From assembly GCA_963853835.1 (NCBI GenBank), contig OY970828.1, positions 17,055,813 through 17,119,812 of the forward strand: a stretch of 64,000 nt of DNA, given 5' to 3'. Both the position numbers and the translations under genes were made by a program. Every line of letters begins with the position of its first letter. Position 1 is the first letter of the stretch. Source of the stretch: Calendula officinalis. Taxonomy: Eukaryota; Streptophyta; Magnoliopsida; Asterales; Asteraceae. Of this stretch, positions 1 to 14,665 are shown piece by piece. The notes under the pieces were generated by a model. It did not search any database and was not told where the DNA came from. It was given only the letters and a program-made list of their open reading frames with translations.

Positions 1-1268
1 TCCTTGTTAAAACGTAATTAGCGTTCATAGCCCATACGAATGCCCGTGAACTATTATAACGACTAGCTATGACCAATAACCTATAAGTATCCATTTTTTA
101 AACCGTAATTGGTGTCTAGAACACATACGAATGCCCCATGAACGATTTTGACCACTAGCTATGACCAATAACCTATAAGTATCCATTTTAAACCTTAATT
201 GTTGTCCATTACCCATAAGAAAGGCCCGTGAACCATTATAATCACTAACTTCGACCAATAACCTAAAAGTATCCTTGTTAAACCGTAATTTGCGTACATA
301 GCCCATACGAATGGCCGGTGAACCATTATAGCCAATAGCTATGACGAATAACCTATAAGTATCCATTTTTTAAACTGTAATTGGTGTCTAGAACCCATAC
401 GAATGCCCCGTGAACGATTTTGACCACTAGCTATAACCAATAACCTATATATCCATTTTATAAAATTTAATTGGTGTCTAGAACTCATACGAATGCCCCG
501 TGAATGAATTTAACCACTAGCTATGACCACTAACCTATAAGTATCCATTTTAAACATTAATTGGTGTCCATTACACATACGAATGGCCCGTGAACCATTA
601 TAACCACTAGCTTCGACCAATAACCTATTAGTATCCTTGTTAAACCGTAATTAGCGTCCATAGGCCATACGAATGGCGCGTGAATTTTTATAACCACTAG
701 CTATGACCAATAACCTATAAGTATCCATTTTTTAAACAGTAATCGGTGTCTAGAACCCATACGAATGCCCCGTGAATGATTTTGACCACTAGCTATGGCC
801 AATAACCTATAAGTATCCATTTTAAACCTTAATTGGTGTCGATAATCCATACGAATGGCCCGTGAACCATAATAACCACTAGCTACGCCCAATAACCTAT
901 AAGTATCCATGTTAAACCGTAATTGACGTCCATAGCCCATACGTATGGCGCGTGAACCATTATAACCACTAGCTATAACCAATAACCTATAAGTATCCAT
1001 TTTTTAACTGTAATTGGTGTTGATAACCCATACAAATGGCCCGTGAAACATTATAACCACTAGCTATGTTCAATAACCTATAAGTATCCATTTTTTAAAC
1101 TGTAATTGGTGTGTAGAACCCATACGAATGCTCCGTGAACAATTTTGACCACTAGCTAAGACCAATAACCTATAAGTGTCCATTTTAAACCTGAATTGTT
1201 GTCCATTACCCATAAGAAAGGCCCGTGAAGCATTATAATCACTAACTTCGACCAATAACCTATAAATA
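1..1268. repeat. Family A higher-order repeat, copy 1 (1268 bp, 14 monomers)
   Basis: The text starting at base 1 recurs at 1269 and 2537, and again at 4441, giving an exact 1268-bp period between the first three. 1268/14 is 90.6, so one unit is 14 monomers. Copies 1 and 2 differ at only a few bases by eye, which indicates recent amplification. Confidence 0.93.
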
Positions 1269-2536
1269 TCCTTGTTAAAACGTAATTAGCGTTCATAGCC
1301 CATACGAATGCCCGTGAACTATTATAACGACTAGCTATGACCAATAACCTATAAGTATCCATTTTTTAAACCGTAATTGGTGTCTAGAACACATACGAAT
1401 GCCCCATGAACGATTTTGACCACTAGCTATGACCAATAACCTATAAGTATCCATTTTAAACCTTAATTGTTGTCCATTACCCATAAGAAAGGCCCGTGAA
1501 CCATTATAATCACTAACTTCGACCAATAACCTAAAAGTATCCTTGTTAAACCGTAATTTGCGTACATAGCCCATACGAATGGCCGGTGAACCATTATAGC
1601 CAATAGCTATGACGAATAACCTATAAGTATCCATTTTTTAAACTGTAATTGGTGTCTAGAACCCATACGAATGCCCCGTGAACGATTTTGACCACTAGCT
1701 ATAACCAATAACCTATATATCCATTTTATAAAATTTAATTGGTGTCTAGAACTCATACGAATGCCCCGTGAATGAATTTGACCACTAGCTATGACCACTA
1801 ACCTATAAGTATCCATTTTAAACATTAATTGGTGTCCATTACACATACGAATGGCCCGTGAACCATTATAACCACTAGCTTCGACCAATAACCTATTAGT
1901 ATCCTTGTTAAACCGTAATTAGCGTCCATAGGCCATACGAATGGCGCGTGAATTTTTATAACCACTAGCTATGACCAATAACCTATAAGTATCCATTTTT
2001 TAAACAGTAATCGGTGTCTAGAACCCATACGAATGCCCCGTGAATGATTTTGACCACTAGCTATGGCCAATAACCTATAAGTATCCATTTTAAACCTTAA
2101 TTGGTGTCGATAATCCATACGAATGGCCCGTGAACCATAATAACCACTAGCTACGCCCAATAACCTATAAGTATCCATGTTAAACCGTAATTGACGTCCA
2201 TAGCCCATACGTATGGCGCGTGAACCATTATAACCACTAGCTATAACCAATAACCTATAAGTATCCATTTTTTAACTGTAATTGGTGTTGATAACCCATA
2301 CAAATGGCCCGTGAAACATTATAACCACTAACTATGTTCAATAACCTATAAGTATCCATTTTTTAAACTGTAATTGGTGTGTAGAACCCATACGAATGCT
2401 CCGTGAACAATTTTGACCACTAGCTAAGACCAATAACCTATAAGTGTCCATTTTAAACCTGAATTGTTGTCCATTACCCATAAGAAAGGCCCGTGAAGCA
2501 TTATAATCACTAACTTCGACCAATAACCTATAAATA
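1269..2536. repeat. Family A higher-order repeat, copy 2
   Basis: Second complete 1268-bp unit, in register with copy 1 throughout. Only scattered single-base differences are seen, for example near 510/1779 and 1061/2330. Confidence 0.93.
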
Positions 2537-3596
2537 TCCTTGTTAAAACGTAATTCGCGTTCATAGCCCATACGAATGCCCGTGAACTATTATAACCACT
2601 AGCTATGACCAATAACCTATAAGTATCCATTTTTTAAACCGTAATTGGTGTCTAGAACACGTACGAATGCCCCATGAATGATTTTGACCACTAGCTATGA
2701 CCAATAACCTCTAAGTATCCATTTTAAACCTTAATTGTTGTCCATCACCCATAAGAAAGGCCCGTGAACCATTATAATCACTAACTTCGACCAATAACCT
2801 AAAAGTATCCTTGTTAAACCGTAATTTGCGTACATAGCCCATACGAATGGCCGGTGAACCATTATAGCCAATAGCTATGACGAATAACCTATAAGTATCC
2901 ATTTTTTAAACTGTAATTGGTGTCTAGAACCCATACGAATGCCCCGTGAACGATTTTGACCACTAGCTATAACCAATAACCTATATATCCATTTTATAAA
3001 ATTTAATTGGTGTCTAGAACTCGTACGAATGCCCCGTGAATGAATTTGACCACTAGCTATAACCACTAACCTATAAGTATCCATTTTAAACATTAATTGG
3101 TGTCCATTACACATACGAATGGCCCGTGAACCATTATAACCACTAGCTTCGACCAATAACCTATTAGTATCCTTGTTAAACCGTAATTAGCGTCCATAGG
3201 CCATACGAATGGCGCGTGAATTTTTATAACCACTAGCTATGACCAATAACCTCTAAGTATCCATTTTTTAAACAGTAATCGGTATCTAGAACCCATACAA
3301 ATGCCCCGTGAATGATTTTGACCACTAGCTATGGCCGATAACCTATAAGTATCCATTTTAAACCTTAATTGGTGTTGATAATCCATACGAATGGCCCGTG
3401 AACCATAATAACCACTAGCTACGCCCAATAACCTATAAGTATCCATGTTAAACCGTAATTGGCATCTATAGCCCATACGAATGGCCCGTGAACCATTATA
3501 ACCACTAGCTATAACCAATAACCTATAAGTATCCATTTTTTTAACTGTAACTGGTGTTGATAACCCATACAAATGGCCCGTGAACCATTATTACCA
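2537..3596. repeat. Family A higher-order repeat, copy 3 (partial, diverging)
   Basis: In register with copies 1 and 2, but it carries more differences and loses similarity after about 3450. The stretch 3597-4164 holds irregular A monomers. The next HOR start is 1904 bp away (4441), which is one and a half units or 21 monomers, so an unequal exchange of 7 monomers is implied. Confidence 0.85.
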
Positions 3597-4164
3597 CTAG
3601 CTATGACCAATAACCTATAAGTATCCATTTATTAAACTGTAATTGGTGTCTAGAACCCATACGAATGCCCCGTGAACGATTTTGACCAATAGCTACGACC
3701 AATAACCTATAAGTATCCTTGTTAAATCGTAATTAGCGTCCATAGCCCATACGAATGGCCCGTGAACCATTATAACCACTAGTTTCAACCAATAACCTAT
3801 AAGTATCCTTGTTAAACGGTAATTAGCGTCCATAGCCCATATGAATTGCCCGTGACCCATTATAACAATTAGCTATGACCAATAAGCTATAAGTATCCAT
3901 TTTTAAACTGTAAATGGTGTCTACAACCCGTACGAATACCCCGTGAACGAGTTTGAACACTAGATATGACCAATAACCTATAAGTATCCATTTTAAACAT
4001 TAATTGGTGTCCATTACACATACGAATGGCCCGTGAAGCATTATAACGACTAGCTACGCCCAATAACTTATAAGTATCCATGTTAAACCGTAATTGTCGT
4101 CCATAGCCCATACGAATGGCCCGTGAACCATTATAATCAATTGCTATAACCAATAACCTATAAG

Positions 4165-5485
4165 TATCCATTTTTTTTTACTGTAATTGGTGTTGATAAC
4201 CCATAAAATGGCCCGTGAAACATTATAACCACTAGCTATGTTCAATAACCTATAAGTATCCATTTTTTAAACTGTAATTGGTGTGTAGAACCCATACGAA
4301 TGCTCCGTGAACAATTTTGACCACTAGCTAAGACCAATAACCTATAAGTATCCATTTTAAACCTTAATTGTTGTCCATTACCCATAAGAAAGGCCCGTGA
4401 AGCATTATAATCACTAACTTCGACCAATAACCTATAAATATCCTTGTTAAAACGTAATTAGCGTTCATAGCCCATACGAATGCCCGTGAACTATTATAAC
4501 GACTAGCTATGACCAATAACCTATAAGTATCCATTTTTTAAACCGTAATTGGTGTCTAGAACACATACGAATGCCCCATGAACGATTTTGACCACTAGCT
4601 ATGACCAATAACCTATAAGTATCCATTTTAAACCTTAATTGTTGTCCATTACCCATAAGAAAGGCCCGTGAACCATTATAATCACTAACTTCGACCAATA
4701 ACCTAAAAGTATCCTCGTTAAACCGTAATTTGCGTACATAGCCCATACGAATGGCCGGTGAACCATTATAGCCAATAGCTATGACGAATAACCTATAAGT
4801 ATCCATTTTGTAAACTGTAATTGGTGTCTAGAACCCATACGAATGCCCCGTGAACGATTTTGACCACTAGCTATAACCAATAACCTATATATCCATTTTA
4901 TAAAATTTAATTGGTGTCTAGAACTCATACGAATGCCCCGTGAATGAATTTGACCACTAGCTATGACCACTAACCTAAAAGTATCCATTTTAAACATTAA
5001 TTGGTGTCCATTACACATACGAATGGCCCGTGAACCATTATAACCACTAGCTTCGACCAATAACCTATTAGTATCCTTGTTAAACCGTAATTAGCGTCCA
5101 TAGGCCATACGAATGGCGCGTGAATTTTTATAACCACTAGCTATGACCAATAACCTATAAGTATCCATTTTTTAAACAGTAATCGGTGTCTAGAACCCAT
5201 ACGAATGCCCCGTGAATGATTTTGACCACTAGCTATGGCCAATAACCTATAAGTATCCATTTTAAACCTTAATTGGTGTCGATAATCCATACGAATGGCC
5301 CGTGAACCATAATAACCACTAGCTACGCCCAATAACCTATAAGTATCCATGTTAAACCGTAATTGACGTCCATAGCCCATACGTATGGCGCGTGAACCAT
5401 TATAACCACTAGCTATAACCAATAACCTATAAGTATCCATTTTTTAACTGTAATTGGTGTTGATAACCCATACAAATGGCCCGTG
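4165..5485. repeat. Family A higher-order repeat, tail plus copy 4
   Basis: 4165-4440 matches the end of the unit (compare 1024-1268). 4441-5485 matches the beginning and middle of copy 1 at nearly every base. From 5486 to 6668 the monomers are of type A but are more diverged and not in HOR register. Confidence 0.88.
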
Positions 5486-8400
5486 AACCATTATAACCAC
5501 TAGCTATGACAAATAACCTATAAGTATCCATTTTTAAACTGTATTTGGTGTCTAGAACCCATACGAATGCCCCGTGAATGATTTTGACCAGTAGCTATGT
5601 CCAATAACCTATAAGTATCCATATTAAACCTTAATTGGTGTCCATTACCCATACGAATGGCGCTTGAACCATTATAATCACTAGCTTCGACCAATAACCT
5701 ATAAGTATCCATTTAAAACCTTAATTGGTGTCCATTACCCAAACGAATGGTCTGTAAACCATTATAAACCCTAGCTACGACCAATAACCTATAAGTATCA
5801 TTGTTAAATCGTAATTAGCGTCCATAGCCCATTTGAATGGCCCGTGACCCATTATAACCAATAGCTATGACCAATAACCTATAAGTATCCATTTTTAAAC
5901 ATTAATTGATGTCTAGAACCCATACGTATTCCCCTTGAATGATTTTGACCACTAGCTATGACCAATAACCTATAAGTATCCATTTTAAACCTTAATTGGT
6001 GTCCATTACCCATACGAATGGCCCGTGAACCATTATCATCACTAGCGTCGACCAATAACTTATAAGTATCCTTGTTAAAACGTAATTACCATTCAGAGCC
6101 CATACGAATAGCCCGTGAACCATTATAACCACTAGCTATGACCAATAACCTATAAGTATCCATTTTTTAAACTGTAATTGGTGTCTAGAACACATACGAA
6201 TGCCCCATGAATGATTTTGACCACTATCTATGACCAATAACCTATAAGTATCTATTTTAAACCTTAATTGGTGTCCATTACCCATGCGAATGCCCCGTGA
6301 ACCATTATAACCACTAGCTTCGACCAATAACCTATAAGTATCCATTTTAAACTTTAATTCATGTCCATTACCCATACGAATGGCCCGTGAACCATTATAA
6401 CCACTAGCTACGACCAATAACCTATAAGTATCCTTGTTAAACCGTAATTAGCGTCCATAAACCTTACGAATGGCCCGTGAACTATTAAAACCATTAGCTA
6501 TGACCAATAACCTATAAGAATACATTTTTTAAACTGTAATTGGTGTCTAGAACCCATACGAATGTCCCGTGAACAATTTTGACCACTAGCTATGACCAAT
6601 AACCTCTAAGTATCCATTTTAAACCTTAATTGTTGTCCATTACCCATAAGAAAGGCCCGTGAACCATAACTACTAGCAATGACCAATAGCCCATAGATAT
6701 CCATTTAACAAGTAATAGGTGTCCGTAACCCATACACATGACCCTTGAACCATTATAACCACTAGATGACCATAAATCATACCTATGACCCTTGAACCAT
6801 TATAACTACTAGCTGACCAATAGCCTATAATTAACCATTTTACAGGTAAGAGATGTCCATAACCCATAACCATGGCCCTTGAACCATTACAACCACTAGA
6901 TGTCCATAACTCATAGCGATGGCCCTTGAACCATTATAACTACTACCCATGACCAACAGCCTATAAATATCCATTTTACAAGTAATAGGTGTCCATTACC
7001 CATAACCATGGCCCTTGAACCATTATAACAACTAGATGTCCATATCTCATACCGATCGCCCTTTAACCAATATAACTACTAGCCATGACCAATAGCCTAT
7101 AGATATCCACATTACAAGTAATAAGTGTCAATAAACCATAACCATGGCCCTTGAACCATCATAATCACTAGATGTCCATTACTCATATCGATGGCCTTTG
7201 AACCATTATAACTACTAGCCATGACCAATAGCCTATAGATATCCATTTAACATGTAATAGGTGTCCGTAACCCATACACATGACCCTTGAACCATTATAA
7301 CCACTAGATGACCATAAATCATACCAATGGCCCGTGAACCATTATAACTACTAGCTGACCAATAGCCTATAATTATCCATTTTACAGGTAAGAGGTGTCC
7401 ATAACCCATAACACATAACCCATAACCATGGCCCTTGAACCACTATAACCACTAGATGTCCATAACTCATAGCGATGGCCCTTGAACCATTATAACTACT
7501 AGGCATGACCAATAGCCTATAGATATCTATTTTGAAGTAATAGGTGACCATTACCCATAACCATGGCCCTTGAACCATTATAACAACTAGATGTCCATAT
7601 CCCATACCGATCGCCCTTTAACCAATATAACTACTAGCCATGACCAATAGCCTATAGATATCCACATTACAAGTAATAAGTGTCCATAACCCATAACCAT
7701 GGCTCTTGAACCATCATAATCACTAGATGTCCATAACTCATACCGATGGCCCTTGAACCATTATAACTACTAGCCATGACCAATAGCCTATAGATATCCA
7801 TTTAACAAGTAATAGGTGTTCATAACCCATACACATGACCCTTGAACCATTATAACCACTAGATGACCATAATCATACCATTGGCCCTTGAACCATTATA
7901 ACTACTAGCCATGACAAGTAGCCTATAGATATCCATTTTAAAAGTAATAGGTCTCCATAACCCATAACCATGGCCCTTGAACCACTATAACCACTAGATG
8001 TCCATAACTCATAGCGATGGCCCTCGCACCATTATAACAACTAGCCATGACCAATAGCCTATAGACATCCTTTTTACAAGTAATAGGTGTCCATTACCCA
8101 TAACCATGGCCCTTGAACCATTATAACAACTAGATGTCCATATCTCATACCGATCGCCCTTTAACCAATATAACTACTAGCCATGACCACATTACAAGTA
8201 GTAATTTTCCATAACCCATAACCATAGCCCTTGAACCATCATAACCACTTGATGCCATAACTCATACCGATGGCCCTTGAACCATTATAACTACTAGCCA
8301 TGACCAATAGCCCATAGATATCCATTTAACAAGTAATAGGTGTCCGTAACCCATACACATGACCCTTGAACCATTATAACCACTAGATGACCATATATCA

Positions 8401-11039
8401 TACCAATGGCCCTTGAACCATTATAACTACTAGCTGACCAATAGCCTATAATTATCCATTTTACAGGTAAGAGGTGTCCATAACCCATAACCATGGCCCT
8501 TGCACCATTACAACCACTAGATGTCTATAACTCATAGCGATGGCCCTTGAACTATTATAACTACTAGCCATGACCAATAGTCTATAGATATCCATTTTAC
8601 AAGTAATAGGTGTCCATTATCCATAACCATGACCCTTGAACCATTATAACAACTAGATGTCTATATCCCATACCGATCGCCCTTTAACCAATATAACTAC
8701 TAGCCATGACCAATAGCCTATAGATATCCATTTTACAAGTAATAGGTGTCCATAACCCATAACGATGGCCCTTGAACCATTATAACCAGTAGATGTCCAT
8801 AACTCATACCGATGGCCCTTGAACCATTATAACTACTAGCCATGACCCATAGCCTATAGATATCCATTTAACAAGTAATAGGTGTCCATAACCCATACAC
8901 ATGACCATTGAACCATTATAACCACTAGATGTCCATAACTCATAGCGATGGCCCTTGAACCATTATAACAACTAGCCATGACCAATAGCCTATAGATATC
9001 CATTTTACAAGTAATAGGTATCCATTACCTATAACCATGGCCCTTGAACCATTATAACAACTAGATGTCCATATCTCATACCGATCGCCCTTTATCCAAT
9101 ATAACTACTAGCCATGACCAATAGCCTATAGATATCCACATTACAAGTAATACGTGTCCATAACCCATAACCATGGCTCTTGAACCATCATAATCACTAG
9201 ATGTCCATATCTCATACCGATGGCCTTTGAACCATTATAACTACTAGCCATGACCAATAGCCTATCGATATCCATTTAACATGGAATTGGTGTTCGTAAC
9301 CCATACACATGACCCTTGAGCCATTATAACCACTAGATGACCATAAATCATACCATTGGCCCTTGAACCATTATAACTACTAGCCATGACCAGTAGCCTA
9401 TAGGTATCCATTTTAAAAGTAATAGGTGTCCATAACCCATAACCATGGCCCTTGAACCACTATAGCCACTAGATGTCCATAACTCATAGCGATGGCCCTT
9501 GAACCATTATAACAACTAGCCATGACCAATAGCCTATAGATATCCTTTTTACAAGTAATAGGTGTCCATTACCCATAACCATGGCCCTTGAACCATTATA
9601 ACAACTAGATGTCCACATCTCATACCGATCGCCCTTTAACCAATATAACTACTAGCCATGACCACATTACACGTAATAATTGTCCATAACCCATAACCAT
9701 GGCCCTTGAACCATCATAACCACTTGATGACCATAACTCATACCGATGGCCCTTGAACCATTATAACTACTAGTCATGACCAATAGCCCATAGATATCCA
9801 TTTAACAAGTAATAGGTGTCCGTAACCCGTACACGTGACCCTTGAACCATTATAACCACTAGATGGCCTTAAATCATACCAATGGCCCTTGAACCATTAT
9901 AACTACTCGCTGACCAATAGCCTATAATTATCCATTTTACAGGTAAGAGGTGTCCATAACCCATAACCATGGCCCTTGAACCATTACAACCACTAGATGT
10001 CCGTAACTCATAGCGATGGCCCTTGAACTATTATAACTACTAGCCATGACCAATAGCCTATAGATATCCATTTAACATGTAATAGGTGTCCGTAACCCAT
10101 ACACATGACCCTTGAACCATTATAACCACTAGATGACCATAAATCATACCATTGGCCCTTGAACCATTATAACTACTAGCCATGACAAGTAGCCTATAGA
10201 TATCCATTTTAAAAGTAATAGGTGTCCATAACCCATAACCGTGGCCCTTGAACCACTATAACCACTAGATGTCCATAACTCATAGCGATGGCCCTTGAAC
10301 CATTATAACTATTAGCCATGACCAATAGCCTATAGATATCCATTTTACAAGTAATAGGTGTCCATTACCCATAACCATGGCCCTTGAACCATTATAACTA
10401 CTAGCCATGACCAATAGCCTATAGATATCCACATTACAAGTAATAAGTGTCCATAACCCATAACCATGGCTCTTGAACCATCATAATAACTAGATGTCCA
10501 TAACTCATACCGATGGCCCTTGAACCATTATAACTACTAGCCATGACCAATAGCCTATAGATATCCATTTAACAAGTAATAGGTGTTCATAACCCATACA
10601 CATGACCCTTGAATCATTATAACCACTAGATGTCCATAACTCATAACAATGGCCCTTGAACCATTATAACTTCTAGGCATGACCAGTAGCCTATAGATAT
10701 CCATTTTACAAGTAATAGGTGTCCATAACCCATAACCATGGCCCTTGAACCCTATAACCACTAGATGTCCATAACTCATAGCGATGGCCCTTGAACCATT
10801 ATAACTACTAGCCAGGACCCATAGCCTATAGATATCCATTTAACAAGTAATAGGTGTCCATAACCCATACACATGACCCTGGAATCATTATAACCACTAG
10901 ATGTCCATAACTCATAACAATGGCCCTTGAACCATTATAACTTCTAGCCATGACCAGTCGCCTACAGATATCCATTTTAAAAGTAATAGGTGTCCATAAC
11001 CCATAACCATGGCCCTTGCATCATTATAACCACTAGATG

Positions 11040-12360
11040 TCCATAACTCATACTGATGGCCCTTGAACCATTATAACTACTAGCCATGACCAATAGCCTA
11101 TAGATATCCATTTTACAAGTAATAGGTTTCCATTATCAATAACCATGGCCCTTGAACCATTATAACAACTAGATGTCCATATCTCATACCGATCGCCCTT
11201 TAACCAATATAACTACTAGACATAACCAATAGCCTATAGATATCCACATTACAAGTAATAAGTGTCCATAACCAAAAACCATGGCCCTTGAACCATCATA
11301 ACCACTAGATGTCCATAACTCATACCGATGGCCCTTGAACCATTATAATTACTAGCCATGACCAATAGCCTATAGATATCCACATTACAAGTAATAAGTG
11401 TCCATAAACCATAAACATGGCCCTTGAACCATCCTAACCACTAGATGTCCATACCTCATACCGATGGCACTTGAACCATTATAATTACAAGCCATGACAC
11501 ATACCCTATAGATATCCACATTACATGTAATAAGTGTCCATAACCATGACCCTTGAACCATTATAAACACTAGATGTCCATAACTCATACCAATGTCCCT
11601 TGAACCACTATAACTACTAGCCATGACCCATAGCCTATAGATATCCATTTAACATGTAATAGTTGTCCATAACCCATACACATGACCCTTGAATCATTAA
11701 AACCACTAGATGTCCATAACTCATAACAATGGCCCTTGAACCACTATAACTACTAGCCATGACCAGTAGCCTATAGATATCGATTTTAAAAGTAATAGGT
11801 GTCCATAACCCATAACCATGGCCCTTGAACCATATAACCACTAGATGTCCATAACTCATAGCGATGGCCCTTGAACCATTATGACTACTAGCCATGACCA
11901 ATAGCCTATAGATATGCATTTAACAAGTAATAGGTGTCCGTAACCCATACACATGACCCTTGAACCATTATAACCACAAGATGACAATAAATCACACAAA
12001 TGTCCCTTGAACCATTATAACTACTAGCCGACCAATAGCCTATAATTATCCATTTTAAAGGTAAGTGGTGTCCATAACCCATAACCATCGCCCTTGAACC
12101 ATTATAACCACTAGATGTCCATAACTCATAGCGATGGCACTTGAACCATTATAACTACAAGCCATGACCAACAGCCTATAGATATCCATTTTACAAGTAA
12201 TGGGTGTCCATTACCCATAACCATGGCCCTTGAACCATTATAACAACTAGATGTCCATATCTCATACCGATCGCCCTTTAACCAATATAACTACTAGCCA
12301 TGACCAATAGCCTATAGATATCCAGATTACAAGTAATAAGTGTCCATAAACCATAACCAT
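11040..12360. repeat. Duplicated family B segment, copy 1 of 2
   Basis: Matches 14666-15850 at an offset of 3626 bp up to about 11715, including the rare spelling accaaaaacc (11271 versus 14897). The offset then drops to 3491 bp (shared gatatgcat at 11911 and 15402), so the second copy lacks one ~135-bp monomer. Confidence 0.8.
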
Positions 12361-14665
12361 GGCCCTTGAACCATCATAATCACTAGATGTCCATAACTCA
12401 TAACGATGGCCCTTGAACCATTATAACTACTAGCCATGACCCATAGCCTATAGATATCCATTTCACAAGTAATAGGTGTCCATAACCCATACACATGACC
12501 CTTGAATTATTATAACCACTAGATGACCATAAATCATACCAATGGCCCTTGAACCATTATAACTACTAGCTGACCAATAGCCTATAATTATCAATTTTAC
12601 AGGTAAGAGGTGTCCATAACCCATAACCATGGCCCTTGAACCATTACGACCACTAGATGTCCATAACTCATAGCGATGACCCTTGAACTATTATAACTAC
12701 TAGCCATGACCAATAGCCTATAGATATCCATTTTACAAGTAATAGGTGTCCATTATCCATAACCATGACCCTTGAACCATTATAACAACTAGATGTCCAT
12801 ATCCCATACCGATCGCCCTTTAACCAATATAACTACTAGCCATGACCAATACCCTATAGATATCCATTTTACAAGTAATATGTGTCCATAACCCATAACG
12901 ATGGTCCTTGAACCATTATAACCAGTAGATGTCCATAACTCATACCGATGGCCCTTGAACCATTATAACTACTAGCCATGACCCATAGCCTATAGATATC
13001 CATTTAACAAGTAATAGGTTTCCATAACCCATACACATGACCCTGGAATCATTATAACCACTAGATGTCCATAACTCATAACAATGGCCCTTGAACCATT
13101 ATAACTTCTAGACATGACCAGTCGCCTACAGATATCCATTTTAAAAGTAATAGGTGTCCATAACCCATAACCATGGCCCTTGCACCATTATAACCACTAG
13201 ATGTCCATAACTCATACCGATGGCCCTTGAACCATTATAACTACTAGCCATGACCAATAGCCTATAGATATCCATTTTACAAGTAATAAGTGTCCATAAC
13301 CCATAACCATGGCCCTTGAACCGTCATAACCACTAGATGACCACAACTCATACCGATGGCCCTTGAACCATTATAACTACTAGCCATGACCAATGGCCCA
13401 TAGATATCCATTTAACAAGTAATAGGTGTCCGTAACCCATACACATGACCCTCGAACCAGTATAACCACTAGATGACCATAAATCATACCAATGGCCCTT
13501 GAACCATTATAACTACTTGCTGACCAATAGCCTATAATTATCCATTTTACAGGTAAGAGGTGTCCATAACCCGTAACCATGGCCCTTGAACCATTACAAC
13601 CACTAGATGTCCATAACTCATAGCGATGGCCCTTGAACTAAATTATAACTACTAGCCATGACCAATAGCCCATAGATATCCATTTTACAAGTAATAGGTG
13701 TCCATTATCCATAACCATGACCCTTGAACCATTATAACAACTAGATGTCCATATCCCATACCGATCGCCCTTTAACCAATATAAGTACTAGCCATGACCA
13801 GTAGCCTATAGATATCCATTTTACAAGTAATAGGTGTCCATAACCCATAACGATGGCCCTTGAACCATTATAACCAGTAGATGTCCATAACTCATACCGA
13901 TGGCCTTTGAACCATTATAACTACTAGCCATGACCCATAGCCTATAGATATCCATTTAACAAGTAATAGGTGTCCATAACCCATACACATGACCCTGGAA
14001 TCATTATAACCACTAGATGTCCCTAACTCATAACAATGGCCCTTGAACCATTATAACTTCTAGCCATGACCAGTCGCCTATAGATATCCATTTTAAAAGT
14101 AACAGGTGTCCATAACCCATAACCATGGCCCTTGAACCATTATAACCACCAGATGTCTATAACTCATACCGATGGCCCTTGAACCATTATAACTACTAGC
14201 CATGACCAATAGCCTATAGATATCCATTTTACAAGTAATAGGTGTCCATTACCCATAACCATGGCCCTTGAACCATTATAACAACTAGATGTCCATATCT
14301 CATACCGATCGTCCTTTAACCAATATAACTACTAGCCATGACCAATAGCCTATAGATATCCACATTACAAGTAATAAGTGTCCATAACCCATAACCATGG
14401 CCCTTGAACCGTCATAACCACTAGATGACCACAACTCATACCGATGGCCCTTGAACCATTATAACTACTAGCCATGACCAATGGCTCATAGATATCCATT
14501 CAACAAGTAATAGGTGTCCGTAACCCATACACATGACCCTCGAACCAATGGCCCTTGAACCATTATAACTACTAGCTGACCAATAGCCTATAATTAACCA
14601 TTTTGCAGGTAAGAGGTGTCCATAACCCGTAACCATGGCCCTTGAATCATTACAACCACTAGATG

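Larger units (their letters stand above)
1..6668. repeat. Satellite family A, ~90-bp tandem array
   Basis: About 73 head-to-tail monomers of 89-92 bp, each carrying the landmark words gaccaataacctataag, cgaatg(g)cccgtgaac and attataaccactagct. Three monomer flavours alternate: one with ttttttaaactg...gtctagaaccc and gattttgacc, one with ttttaaacctt...gtccattaccc, and one with ttgttaaaccg...gcgtccatagccc. They are organised into a 1268-bp higher-order repeat, listed separately. Because 90 is a multiple of 3, the minus strand shows recurring short open frames; these follow from the period and are not genes. The array runs off the left edge of the window and stops abruptly near 6668. Confidence 0.97.

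Noticed and set aside
67..6417. Repeated minus-strand frames of 60-99 codons with a ~30-residue periodic peptide beginning MDTYRLL
   Set aside because: They follow from a ~90-bp monomer whose length is a multiple of three and which lacks stops in one frame. They break at every 91- or 92-bp monomer, have no start context, and repeat identically with the HOR. Satellite by-product, not genes.
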